From Gallionella sp. (GTDB taxonomy: Bacteria > Pseudomonadota > Gammaproteobacteria > Burkholderiales > Gallionellaceae), in assembly GCA_025350405.1 (NCBI GenBank), contig JANXXX010000083.1, positions 1 through 53,857 on the forward strand: a stretch of DNA of 53,857 nt. Direction: 5' to 3'. The position numbers were made by a program, and so were the translations under genes. This document shows positions 41,497 to 51,600 of the stretch, piece after piece (the first letter of the stretch is position 1; each line of letters begins with the position of its first letter). The notes under the pieces are model-generated. The model searched no databases. It saw only the letters and a list, made by a program, of their open reading frames with translations, and was not told the origin of the DNA.

Positions 41497-44400
41497 TGCT
41501 TGCCCGCCTGGTTCAATTTTCCTTGGCGCAACGGCTGTTTGTTCTGCTGTTGATGCTGTTCGTTGCGGGCGTGGGCGGCTACGCCTATCAGGGCTTGCCG
41601 ATTGATGCATTTCCCGACGTGGCGAGCGCCCAAGTCAAGATCATCATGAAAGCCCCCGGCATGACGCCGGAAGAAATCGAAAGCCGCATCGCGGTGCCCA
41701 TCGAAGTCGAAATGCTCGGCATCCCCAAGACCAAAATTTTGCGCTCGGTCACCAAGTACGGCCTGGTGGATATCACCATAGACTTCGAAGACGGCACCGA
41801 TATTTATTGGGCGCGCCAGCAGGTCAGCGAGCGTCTGGGCGGGCTTACCGGAAGCCTGCCGCTCGGCATCTCGGGCGGTATGGCGCCGATCACCACCCCG
41901 CTGGGGGAAATGTATATGTTCACCGTCGAAGCTGAAGGCATGACGCTGGCGGAGCGCCGCAGCCTGCTCGACTGGGTCATCCGTCCCGTGCTGCGCACCG
42001 TGCCGGGCGTCGCCGATGTTAATTCTCTGGGGGGCGTCGTCCGTGCCTTTGAAGTTGTGACGGATCAGGTCAGGATGGCGGCGGGCGGCGTGACCATGGC
42101 GCAGCTCAGGGAGGCCATCGCGGCAAACAACCGCAACGACGGCGCGGGCAGGCTGGGCGAAGGCGACGAAGTGCTGCTCGTGCGTAGCGAGGGCAGCATC
42201 ACCAGCCTGGACGATTTACGCTCGGTGGTAGTGACCATGAAAGACGGCTCGCCCGTACACGTGGGCGACCTGGCCGAGGTCAAGATCGGCACGGTCACCC
42301 GCTACGGCGTGGTCACGCAAAGCGGCAAGGGGGAAGCCGTGCAAGGCCTGGTGCTGGGACTGGCCGGAGCCAACGCGCAAAATGTGGTCGAGGGCGTGCG
42401 CAAGAAACTGGAAGAGCTGAAACCGACCCTGCCGCCGGGCGTCAAAATCAACACCTTCTACGACCGCGCCTCGCTGGTCTCGAAGGCGGTGGGCGCGATT
42501 TCCTCTGCGCTGATCGAGGCGACCGTTTTGGTTATCGTGTTGCTGGGGCTGTTTCTGGGTAACCTCCGCGCGGCGTTGACGGTCGCCTTGGTGCTTCCGC
42601 TGGCGGCGCTCATCACGTTCATCATGATGCGCGCCTTTGGCATGTCGGCGAACCTGATGAGCCTGGGCGGGTTGGCGATCGCCATCGGTATGCTGGTCGA
42701 TGCCGCCGTAGTGGTGGTAGAAAACATTGTGCAGCGTCTGGCGACCGACCCCACAGCCGGTAAGCTTCCGCGCTTGCATACGATTTACCGCGCGGTGCGC
42801 GAGGTGGCGGTTCCGGTCACAGCCGGGATTTTGATCATCATTACGGTGTTCCTGCCGCTGCTCACTTTACAGGATCTCGAAGGCAAGTTCTTTGTGCCGG
42901 TGGCGCTGACCATCGTTTTCGCCTTGACCGGCTCGCTGCTGTTGTCGCTGACCGTCATTCCGGTGCTGGCGTCTTACCTGCTGCGCGAAGTTAGGCACGA
43001 AGACCCGTGGCTGCCGCGCAAGCTGCTTGCCCTGTATGAGCCGGCTCTCGCCTGGGGCATGCGTCGCCAGCATTTCGTCGCAATCGCTGCCGTGGCGATG
43101 CTGGCAGTAGCTGGGGTGATTTATACCCAGGTGGGCAAGACCTTCATGCCGACGATGGACGAGGGCGACCTGATAGTCGGGATCGAAAAACTTCCCTCGA
43201 TTAGCCTCGAACAGAGCGCCGCGCTCGACCTGAAAATCCACCGCGCCATCATGCAGGCGATACCGGAGGTCACCGGCATCGTGGCGCGCGCCGGTTCGGA
43301 TGAAATCGGGCTGGATCCGATGGGACTCAACCAGACCGACACCTACCTGCTGTTGAAGCCGCAGGGCGAGTGGCGCATGAAGAGCAAGGAAGCGCTGATG
43401 GACGAAGTGCGCAAAGTGCTCGACCCGATGCCCGGCATCGAATACAGCTTCACACAACCGATTGAGATGCGCGTATCGGAAATGATTATCGGCGTGCGCG
43501 GCGACCTCGCGGTCAAGATTTTCGGCCCCGACCTCGATAAGCTGAACGAATACGCGAAGCAGGTTGAAGCGCTGCTCAAGACGGTTCCCGGCAACTTGGA
43601 CGTTTATACGGTGCAGAACGACGGCGTACAGTATTTGCGTGTGGTGGTGGATCGTTTGCAGGCCGGGCGGCTCGGCTTGAGCGTGGAGGAAATTCAGGAC
43701 GCGCTGCGCACCCAGATCGAGGGGCAGCAAGCCGGAATCGTCATCGAGGGTAACCGGCGCACGCCGATTGTGCTGCGCGGCACCGAAGCGATTCGCATGT
43801 CACCGGCCGATTTCGGGGCGATGCGCATTACGTCCAAGGACGGCAACACCATCCCCTTGACCAGCGTCGCCAGACTGGAGCGCGCCGAAGGCCCGGTCAA
43901 GATAGACCGGGAAATGGGCAGCCGCTACAGCGTGGTCATCGCCAATGTGGGGGGCCGCGACTTGGTAGGGTTTGTCGAAGAGGCAAGGGCGCTCGTCACG
44001 CAGAAGCTCCCCCTGCCGACGGGCTACCGCATCAGTTGGGGCGGGCAGTTCGAAAACCAGCAACGCGCGGCAGCACGGTTGGCCATTGTCGTGCCGGTCG
44101 CGCCCGCGCTAATTTTCGTGTTGCTGTTTTCGACCTTCCGCTCGGTGCGCCAGGCTTTGCTGATTCTGAGCAATATTCCATTCGCGCTGGTCGGCGGCAT
44201 CGTCGCCTTGTGGGTGACGGGAGAATACCTGTCGGTGCCTGCGTCGGTGGGCTTTATCGCCCTGCTCGGCATCACCGTCCTGAACGGTGTCGTGCTGGTC
44301 AGCTATTTCAACCAACTGCAAAGCGAAGGGATGAAGCTGAGCGAAGTCGTCGTGCAGGGAGCCAAGCGCCGCTTGCGACCGGTGCTGATGACCGCCTCTA

Positions 44401-44579
44401 TCACCGCCTTTGGATTAATTCCGCTGCTGTTTGCGACGGGGCCGGGATCGGAAATCCAGCGCCCGCTCGCCATCGTCGTGATCGGCGGCCTCATTACCGC
44501 CACGGCACTGACGCTGATCCTGATACCGATTCTGTATTTGCGCTTCGCTTTCCCGAGCCGAAAGGATACCCATGTCTGA
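41493..44579 (+). CDS. HME-RND heavy-metal efflux pump (CzcA family)
   Basis: A 1028-residue, 12-helix RND pump that exports metal cations using the proton gradient. The N-terminal SLAQRLFVLLLMLFVAGVGG, DAFPDVASAQVKIIMKAPGM and the two periplasmic porter domains are typical. Helix 4 reads AIGMLVDAAVVVVEN (proton-relay Asp403), unlike the DFG-x-x-x-DG form of Zn/Co/Cd-type CzcA and closer to the A-I-G-x-x-V-D form of other HME groups. Positions expected to hold the CusA methionines do not look like Met in my manual alignment, so Cu/Ag specificity is doubtful. Substrate is therefore uncertain. GGGAGG precedes the start. Confidence 0.93.
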   Translation: MMLARLVQFSLAQRLFVLLLMLFVAGVGGYAYQGLPIDAFPDVASAQVKIIMKAPGMTPEEIESRIAVPIEVEMLGIPKTKILRSVTKYGLVDITIDFEDGTDIYWARQQVSERLGGLTGSLPLGISGGMAPITTPLGEMYMFTVEAEGMTLAERRSLLDWVIRPVLRTVPGVADVNSLGGVVRAFEVVTDQVRMAAGGVTMAQLREAIAANNRNDGAGRLGEGDEVLLVRSEGSITSLDDLRSVVVTMKDGSPVHVGDLAEVKIGTVTRYGVVTQSGKGEAVQGLVLGLAGANAQNVVEGVRKKLEELKPTLPPGVKINTFYDRASLVSKAVGAISSALIEATVLVIVLLGLFLGNLRAALTVALVLPLAALITFIMMRAFGMSANLMSLGGLAIAIGMLVDAAVVVVENIVQRLATDPTAGKLPRLHTIYRAVREVAVPVTAGILIIITVFLPLLTLQDLEGKFFVPVALTIVFALTGSLLLSLTVIPVLASYLLREVRHEDPWLPRKLLALYEPALAWGMRRQHFVAIAAVAMLAVAGVIYTQVGKTFMPTMDEGDLIVGIEKLPSISLEQSAALDLKIHRAIMQAIPEVTGIVARAGSDEIGLDPMGLNQTDTYLLLKPQGEWRMKSKEALMDEVRKVLDPMPGIEYSFTQPIEMRVSEMIIGVRGDLAVKIFGPDLDKLNEYAKQVEALLKTVPGNLDVYTVQNDGVQYLRVVVDRLQAGRLGLSVEEIQDALRTQIEGQQAGIVIEGNRRTPIVLRGTEAIRMSPADFGAMRITSKDGNTIPLTSVARLERAEGPVKIDREMGSRYSVVIANVGGRDLVGFVEEARALVTQKLPLPTGYRISWGGQFENQQRAAARLAIVVPVAPALIFVLLFSTFRSVRQALLILSNIPFALVGGIVALWVTGEYLSVPASVGFIALLGITVLNGVVLVSYFNQLQSEGMKLSEVVVQGAKRRLRPVLMTASITAFGLIPLLFATGPGSEIQRPLAIVVIGGLITATALTLILIPILYLRFAFPSRKDTHV

Positions 44580-44874
44580 ATTTTGCTTAAATCTATTGTG
44601 CCCACTGGCGGTCGAAGAAAAATTGCTCGACTTGCTGCTCATGTCACCCAATGTGGAGGTTTTCACCAGTGCGCCGACAGCCGCGCACGGATTGGCTTTC
44701 GGGCCGCTGAGCCAGACTGAACAAGTGCTTGGGCGGATGCGGGCGACACAGGTGCAAGTGGTGCTCTCAGAGGCGGACAAAGATGCACTGCTCAAAATCA
44801 TTCGGCAACAATTCGCGGGTGTAGGCCTGCGCTATTGGATAACGCCGGTCGTCGAATCCGGGAGGTTGGCATGA
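44572..44874 (+). CDS. DUF3240 protein of metal-efflux operons
   Basis: A 100-residue DUF3240 protein, a family typically found inside CzcCBA-type clusters. It begins FCLNLLCPLAVEEKLLDLLL and includes EVFTSAPTAAHGLAFGPLS and VQVVLSEADKDALLKIIRQQ; the fold is thought to resemble a P-II/ferredoxin-like signalling domain. It overlaps the pump gene by 8 bases and the channel gene by 4 bases, so it is translationally coupled with both. It may sense or buffer metal; there is no established activity. Confidence 0.88.
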   Translation: MSEFCLNLLCPLAVEEKLLDLLLMSPNVEVFTSAPTAAHGLAFGPLSQTEQVLGRMRATQVQVVLSEADKDALLKIIRQQFAGVGLRYWITPVVESGRLA

Positions 44875-46139
44875 AATACCTCCTGTACATCCGGTCTGCC
44901 TGCTTGCTTGCATTGTTGAGCGGCATGGCCTGTGCCGAAGAAATCAACCGCCCCGACCTGCCGCTTCCCGCACAAGTGGAAAGCGCATTGAGTCATCATC
45001 TGCTGGTGTTGAACGCCACCAACGAGCTAAAAATGGAACACGCCAATCGGCGCAAGTGGAACAGCGGACCTTATGAATTTAACTTGCGCGCTGGCACGGG
45101 GCAACGCAACGTCATTGGCACCGGACAAAACCTGAAGGAATGGGATGTCGCACTGGAACGCCCATTGCGCCTGTTCAATAAAGTGGGCATTGATGAAGAC
45201 ATCGGCGCGGCCAGCGTCGCGCGTGCTGAATATGCACTCGGCGATGCGCGCCATGAAGCCGGGCGCACGCTGTTGCATCTGTGGTTCGCATGGCAACGCG
45301 AGCAGGTACAGACCGATTTGTGGCAACAGCAAGTGGACTTACTCAAGCAGCAAGCGCAAATGACCGAGAAGCGTGTCAAGGCAGGTGATGCGCCCAGGCT
45401 GGAATTGAATCAGGCGCAAGCTGTCGTTGCGCAAGCCGGCGTGTCATTGCATCAAGCCCAATTGCGTGCACAACTTGCGGGCAATGATTTGACACAACAG
45501 TTCCCCGCCATTCGATTGCCGGAAAAGCGCCCATTCGCCACACCGCAAGCCGTCGAGCATGATTTCGCCTTCTGGAAGTTGCGCGTGCTCGAAGACAACC
45601 ACGAGCTCGGCATGGTGCAGGCGCAAAGCCGGGTGCAGCAACTGCTGGCGCAACGCAGCCGTGCCGATCAATTGCCCGATCCCACAGTCGGGGTGCGCTA
45701 CGCCTATGAATCGGGCGGCAGCGAAAAAGTGACCGGCGTATATCTCAGCGTGCCGTTCTCCTTCGGGAAACGCAGCGCGGCAGCGGAGGGTGCAGCCCAG
45801 CAAGCCACCATCGCCGCCGATCAGGAAGCCTTTGTCAAACGCCGTCTGGAAGGCGACATCTACGCGGTACACACGCAAGCTGCAAGCAGCTTCGCCACTT
45901 GGCAACAGGCGCACGAAGCCGCTCTGGCGATGCGCAGCAATGCCGAACTGGTAGCCAAGGCTTATAGCCTAGGCGAAAGCAGCCTGTCGGACAGCCTCAG
46001 CGCGCGCCGCTTTGCCTTGGAATCCTCGTTGGTGGAAAACCTCGCGCAACTCGACTCCAATGAAGCGCGCTACCGCCTGCTGCTGGATGCGCACCAACTG
46101 TGGCCGCTCGACGAACACGCCGAGGAGAAAAACCAATGA
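44871..46139 (+). CDS. TolC-family outer-membrane channel (CzcC-like)
   Basis: A 422-residue outer-membrane efflux protein. ATG 44871 has GGGAGG upstream and overlaps the DUF3240 stop. A signal peptide (ends near GMACAEE) precedes two coiled-coil/barrel repeats, the first with VALERPLRLFNKVGIDEDIG and the second with VYLSVPFSFGKRSAAAEGAA, typical of the CzcC branch. Long heptad-rich stretches such as QQQVDLLKQQAQMTEKRVKA form the periplasmic tunnel. It completes the tripartite export complex with the two proteins upstream. The stop overlaps the next gene start. Confidence 0.9.
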   Translation: MKYLLYIRSACLLALLSGMACAEEINRPDLPLPAQVESALSHHLLVLNATNELKMEHANRRKWNSGPYEFNLRAGTGQRNVIGTGQNLKEWDVALERPLRLFNKVGIDEDIGAASVARAEYALGDARHEAGRTLLHLWFAWQREQVQTDLWQQQVDLLKQQAQMTEKRVKAGDAPRLELNQAQAVVAQAGVSLHQAQLRAQLAGNDLTQQFPAIRLPEKRPFATPQAVEHDFAFWKLRVLEDNHELGMVQAQSRVQQLLAQRSRADQLPDPTVGVRYAYESGGSEKVTGVYLSVPFSFGKRSAAAEGAAQQATIAADQEAFVKRRLEGDIYAVHTQAASSFATWQQAHEAALAMRSNAELVAKAYSLGESSLSDSLSARRFALESSLVENLAQLDSNEARYRLLLDAHQLWPLDEHAEEKNQ

Positions 46140-47179
46140 ACGCATGGTGCAACCGGGGTGTGCTCGCCGCCTTCGCGGCAGCGCTGCTGTTCGGCGCGGG
46201 TACGCCGATAGCCAAGCTGTTGCTGGGGCAAACCGATCCCTGGCTGCTGGCGAGCCTGCTGTATCTTGGGTCTGGGATTGGACTATTTGTATTACGCATC
46301 ATGCGTCGTGCCAGCCCGGTGAAACTGTCCAGGGCGGAAACCGGGTGGTTAATCGGCGCGATTGTTTCCGGCGGGATGATAGGGCCAGTACTGCTGATGT
46401 GGGGACTCTCGCACATGCCCGCATCGGGGGCATCGCTGCTGCTTAACGCCGAAGGCGTATTCACAGTGTTGATCGCCTGGTTCGTATTCCGGGAAAATTT
46501 CGACCGCCGTATCGCCGTGGGCATGGGGTTCATCGTGTCAGGGGTGCTGGTGCTGGTCTGGCCGGGAGAATTCCGTTTCGGCGAAGTGCTGCCAACATTG
46601 GCTATCCTCGGAGCCTGTCTCGCTTGGGCCATCGACAACAATTTGACGCGCCAGGTATCGCTGGCAGATGCCGGCTTTATCGCGATGCTGAAGGGACTGG
46701 TCGCCGGCACGACCAATCTCGTTCTCGCGCTGTTCGCGGGAGCAGCGCTTCCTGGGATAAGCGCGAGCTTGCTGGCTGGGACGCTCGGTTTTATGAGCTA
46801 TGGCCTCAGCCTGACTTTGTTCGTTGTCGCACTTCGACATCTCGGCACGGCCCGGACGGGAGCCTATTTCTCGATCGCCCCCTTCATCGGTACACTGGTG
46901 GCGATACTGTTATTGGGTGAGGAAATCACAGTCCAATTGATTGCCGCAGGCGTGCTGATGGGGTTGGGGGTATGGCTGCACGTTACCGAGCGGCACGAGC
47001 ACGAACATGTCCATGAACCGATGGAGCATGAACACATGCACACCCATGACGCACACCATCAACATTCGCATGACACGCCGGTCTCACCCGATACACGGCA
47101 CAGCCACTTGCACAGTCATGAAAAGCTTACACACTCCCATTCACACTTCCCGGATGCGCATCATCGCCACGACCACTAA
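46136..47179 (+). CDS. DMT/EamA transporter with His-rich cytoplasmic tail
   Basis: A 347-residue drug/metabolite-type membrane transporter with two EamA repeats (about ten helices, residues 10-290) followed by an unusual His-rich C-terminal tail of about 60 residues (HEHEHVHEPMEHEHMHTHD, then further His pairs). Typical EamA signatures such as GVLAAFAAALLFGAGTPIAK and RTGAYFSIAPFIGTLVAILL are present. The tail resembles those of metal exporters of other families. It overlaps the channel gene by 4 bases, so it belongs to the metal operon. Likely role: metal or metal-complex transport. Confidence 0.85.
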   Translation: MNAWCNRGVLAAFAAALLFGAGTPIAKLLLGQTDPWLLASLLYLGSGIGLFVLRIMRRASPVKLSRAETGWLIGAIVSGGMIGPVLLMWGLSHMPASGASLLLNAEGVFTVLIAWFVFRENFDRRIAVGMGFIVSGVLVLVWPGEFRFGEVLPTLAILGACLAWAIDNNLTRQVSLADAGFIAMLKGLVAGTTNLVLALFAGAALPGISASLLAGTLGFMSYGLSLTLFVVALRHLGTARTGAYFSIAPFIGTLVAILLLGEEITVQLIAAGVLMGLGVWLHVTERHEHEHVHEPMEHEHMHTHDAHHQHSHDTPVSPDTRHSHLHSHEKLTHSHSHFPDAHHRHDH

Positions 47180-47352
47180 GCTTTCATCATGTCGTGACAA
47201 CGAGAGGGATAGCGCATTTTTTGATTGGATGTTTTCTGGCGATAGAACATGAACACATGCACACCAATTGCGTACGCTTCAGTGGCTGAGAGTTGACAGT
47301 TAACAACCCTAACTTTACATTGTGCGTCCTTTCTGAACAGTTAAAAATCAAC

Positions 47353-48420
47353 ATGAAGCTCAGTGTTTTGCTACTCGCCCTGGCTTACATTCTCAGCGGT
47401 TGCGGCAAGGAGTCTGTCCCAGCCGCTAGCGTCGAGCCAGCCCAGATCGAGCAGCCAGCCGTGACGCTAGTGGTCGGAGCTGTCGTAGCCGATAGCGGCA
47501 ATGTCTACAGCGGCGAGATACGCGCGCGCCACGAGACACAACTGGGTTTCCGCATCGGCGGAAAAATCATCGAGCGCCTGGTGGATGCCGGCGCACAGGT
47601 TAAGGCGGGGCAAGTGTTGGCGCGGCTGGATTCTGCCGATTCCAGTTTGCAGGCGAGTTCGGCGCAGGCGCAGTACCAATTGGCCGTGGAAGATGTGAAA
47701 CGCTATCGCGAATTGCTCAGCAAGAATTTCGTCAGCCAATCGGCGCTGGATGCCAAGGAAGCCGCGCTCAAAACCATCGCCGCCCAAGCCGGACTGGCCG
47801 GCAATCAGACCGAATACACCTCTTTGCGCGCCGACCATGCGGGCGTGATCGCCGCAACCTTGGCGGAGGTCGGGCAGGTGGTCAGTGCGGGGCAGCCGGT
47901 GTTGCGCCTGGCGCAAGAAGGCGAGCGCGAAGTGGCGATCGCGATACCGGAATCGCAATTTTCGGGTTTAAAGATCGGTGCGCCAGCCGATATTTCCTTA
48001 TGGTCTGCAGGCAGCGAGGCAGCGCATCTCAATGGACATTTGCGCGAATTGGCTCCGGTAGCAGACCCGGCCAGCCGCACCTATGCGGCGCGGGTTGCGT
48101 TAGATGGCGAAGATGCGCGGGTGGCGTTGGGCATGACGGCACAGGTGCGTTTCAAAAGTTCTGGCAAGCGAGACAAGTTGATCGTGCCGTTGTCGGCGAT
48201 ATTCCAGCAGGGCGATCAGGCCGCCGTGTGGGTCGTGGCTGCAGATCGCAGCGTCAGTTTGCGCAAGGTAGAGGTTGCCGCCTATCGCGATAACGGGGCG
48301 GTGATCGCCAGCGGTGTCGCGCCAGGTGAGCGCATCGTCAGCGCCGGTGTGCACAAACTCAATGCGGGCGAAAAGATACGCGTCATCGAGGGAGAATCCG
48401 CAAACGGTAATGCGCGATGA
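47353..48420 (+). CDS. RND efflux adaptor lipoprotein
   Basis: A 355-residue membrane-fusion lipoprotein. ATG 47353 gives MKLSVLLLALAYILSGCGKE, with the lipobox LSGC at residue 17; the frame from 47293 adds an unsupported leader. The lipoyl domain (IGGKIIERLVDAGAQVKAGQ and ADHAGVIAATLAEVGQVVSA) and a short helical hairpin are present, followed by barrel and membrane-proximal domains. It is of the HAE/AcrA or RND-2 type rather than metal-specific. The cognate pump is encoded downstream (48645), with repeat copy C between them. No outer-membrane channel is encoded nearby. Confidence 0.88.
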   Translation: MKLSVLLLALAYILSGCGKESVPAASVEPAQIEQPAVTLVVGAVVADSGNVYSGEIRARHETQLGFRIGGKIIERLVDAGAQVKAGQVLARLDSADSSLQASSAQAQYQLAVEDVKRYRELLSKNFVSQSALDAKEAALKTIAAQAGLAGNQTEYTSLRADHAGVIAATLAEVGQVVSAGQPVLRLAQEGEREVAIAIPESQFSGLKIGAPADISLWSAGSEAAHLNGHLRELAPVADPASRTYAARVALDGEDARVALGMTAQVRFKSSGKRDKLIVPLSAIFQQGDQAAVWVVAADRSVSLRKVEVAAYRDNGAVIASGVAPGERIVSAGVHKLNAGEKIRVIEGESANGNAR

Positions 48421-48566
48421 ACCTAACAACCTCAATAAAGCCACAGAGAGCACAGAGGACACAGAGATGAAGCGAATTGCAAAAATCTTTCATGTTCACC
48501 TGATGGGTGCGATTACTATTAATCGGGAATCGATTGTTTTCTCTGTGAACTCTGTGTTCTCTGTTG
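48420..48566. repeat. CACAGAG-rich palindromic repeat, copy C
   Basis: Left arm CCACAGAGAGCACAGAGG (from about 48440), right arm CTCTGTGAACTCTGTGTTC (from 48541). The central part, with AGATGAAGCG and ACCTGATGGGTG, aligns with copy B read on the opposite strand. It starts at the stop of the adaptor gene and lies directly before hairpin element D copy 2. Confidence 0.9.
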
Positions 48567-48571
48567 TAACT

Positions 48572-48623
48572 ACTAGCCATTCGACTAAGCTGCCAAAAGA
48601 CGCCAGCCAAGTCGCTGGTTATG
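48572..48623. repeat. Hairpin element D, copy 2
   Basis: ACTAGCCATTCGACTAAG and GCCAAGTCGCTGGTTATG form the same imperfect hairpin as at 36962-37014. Its last bases (48621-48623) supply an in-frame ATG 24 bases upstream of the more likely pump start at 48645. Confidence 0.85.
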
Positions 48624-48644
48624 TGGCCAACAGTTTTTTATAGC

Positions 48645-51600
48645 ATGAAGGGTCCTAACCTCTCCGCGTGGTCGTTGGCGCACCAGCAGATGGTGCTGTT
48701 TCTCATCATTGTGCTGATGGCGGCGGGGGTGATCTCCTATATCAATCTCGGCCGTGCAGAAGACCCGGACTTCACTTTCAAGGTGATGGTGGTGCGCACG
48801 CTGTGGCCGGGCGCAACCGCGCAGGAGGTCGAGCGCGAACTGACCGAACGCATCGAAAAGAAATTGCAGGAAACGCCGTGGGTGGATGTGCTGCGCTCGG
48901 CTTCCAAGCCCGGCGAGTCGCTGGTGTTCGTGATCCTCAAGGATTACACGCCCAAGCCGGAAGTGCCGGAAGCCTGGCGGCAAGTGCGCAAAAAACTCGA
49001 TGACATCCACCACACCCTGCCGTCCGGCGTACAAGGCCCGTTCCCCAATGACGAATTCGGCGATGTGCAGATCAACATCTTCGCGCTGACCGGAGACGGT
49101 TTCGATCTGAGCGCATTGCGCCGTTATGCGGATCGCATCGCGCTGGACCTGAAGCGCGTGCCGGATGTGAAGCGCGTCGAGTTGATCGGCGTGCAGGACG
49201 AAAAGATCTACATCGATGTGTCGCCCAATCGCCTCGCGAGTCTGGGCATCACGCCGCAACAAGTGGCCGAGGCGCTGCAAAAACAGAATGCGGTGAGCCC
49301 TGCCGGACTCATCGAAACGGACAGCGACCGTATCCGGCTGCGCGTCAGCGGCGGCTTCGATAGCGTCGACCGGGTGCGCAATGCTGATCTGATAGTTAAC
49401 GGTCAGCACTTCCGTCTGGGCGACATCGCCAAAGTGAGCCGGGGGCTGGTTGAGCCGCCCAGCCCGCGGATGCATGTCGGAGGGGTGCCTGCGATCGGCA
49501 TTGGTGTCGTCATGGACAAGGGCGGCAACGTGATTGATCTCGGCGAAAATCTGCAGCAAGCGATGAAAAAAATCTCCGCCGAACTTCCCGCCGGTGTGGA
49601 GATGCACGTTGTCGCCAATCAACCGGACGTGGTCAAGGGTTCTATCACCCTGTTCGAGCACTCGCTGACCGAAGCGGTGCTGATCGTGCTGGCCGTGTCA
49701 TTCCTGAGCCTGGGCTGGCGCACCGGCACGGTGGTGGCCTTGTCCATTCCGCTGGTGCTGGCGATCACATTCTTTATGATGAAAATATTCGGCATCGACC
49801 TGCAGCGCATCTCGCTGGGTGCGCTGGTGATCGCGCTCGGTCTGCTGGTGGATGATGCGATCATCGCCGCGGAAATGATGGTGGTGAAAATGGAGCAGGG
49901 CTGGGACAAGTTCAAGGCCGCCACATTTGCATATACCTCGACCGCCTTCCCGATGCTCACCGGCACCTTGATCACCGCTGCCGCATTTACCCCGGTGGGC
50001 TTTTCCAAGTCGGCGGCCAGCGAATATACCATCTCGATCTTTCAGGTGGTCACGATTGCGCTGCTGGTGTCGTGGATCGTCGCGGTGGTGTTCACGCCGT
50101 ATCTGGGCTACAGATTGCTCGACCAGAAAAAACTGATCGCCCAAGCGCAACGGCATGGTGCGGATATTTATGGCACACCGTTCTATCGTCGCCTGCGCGC
50201 CGTGGTGGAATGGTGCTTGCGCAATCGCTGGAAAGTGATACTCGCGACCGTCCTGATCTTTGTGTTGTCCATCGTGGCGTTTGGCAAGGGCGTGCAGAAA
50301 CAATTTTTCCCCGCCGCCAGCCGATTGGAAGTGATGGTGGATGTGTGGCTGCCACAGGGCGCGTCGCTCAAGGCCACCGAGCATGAGGTGAAGCGCATCG
50401 AACAGTTGCTTCAGGACGATCCGGGCATCGCCTATTCTTCTTCCTATATCGGTAATGGCGCGCCGCGTTTCTTCCTGTCGCTCGACCAGCAATTGTTCGC
50501 CGATAACTTTGCGCAGTTCATCATCGTCAGCAAGGGCTTGGTGGAACGTGAGGATATCAAGCGTCGCCTGGAGGCGAAATTCACCGCGCCCGATGGCGGT
50601 TACTCGCACCTGCGCGTGCGTGTGGTACGGCTGGAAAACGGCCCACCGATCGGCTATCCGGTGCAGTTTCGCGTGATGGGCGAGGATTTGACCAGGCTGC
50701 GTGAAATCTCCGAACAGGTCGCGGCCCTGATGCGCGGCAACGAGCATTTGCAGAACGTCAATTTCGACTGGAACGAAAAGATCAAGAGTGTCCGTGTCGA
50801 AGTGAATCAGGATCGCGCGCGCCAGCTCGGCACATCCAGCCTGGAGATTGCTCAAGCCCTGCAAGGCTGGCTGAATGGCGTGGCCCTCACCCAATATCGC
50901 GACGGCGACCAATTGATCGATGTGGTGTGGCGAGGCGGTGGCAGTTGCGACACGTTACTGGCGAAGCCAGCCGATTGCGGGAGCGGCTGCCAATCCGCCC
51001 CAACGGTGAGCGGGGAAAAATCGCAGAGCTGTCGGGGCGGATTCGGCGACGCGCGTTCGCTGGATCATTTGCCCGATCTGGATATTCCGCTGGCGGGCGG
51101 GCGGCATGTGCCGCTGGCGCAACTCGCCAAGCTGGTTCCGGCATTGGAAGAAGGCCTGATCTGGCGGCGCAATCGCCTGCCCACGATGACCGTGCGTGCC
51201 GACATGGCAGACGCTACTCAGCCCGCGACAGTCTCGACGCAACTCAATGCGCAACTGGACGAGCTGCGCACCAAGCTGCCCGCCAGTTACCATATCGAAA
51301 TGGGTGGCAGCATCGAGGAATCCGCCAAGGGGCAAACCGCGATCATGAAAGTCATGCCGCTGATGCTGATCGGCGTGATCACGCTGTTGATGATGCAACT
51401 GCAAAGTATCAGCCGCACCGTCATTGTGTTCCTCACCGCGCCGCTCGGTTTGATCGGCGTGACGATGGCGCTGCTGGTATTCCAGGTGCCGTTCGGCTTC
51501 GTCGCCAATCTCGGCTTCATCGCGCTGGCGGGCATGATCATGCGCAATGCGGTGATACTGGTGGATCAGATCCGCCAGGACGAAGAAGACGGCAAGACCC

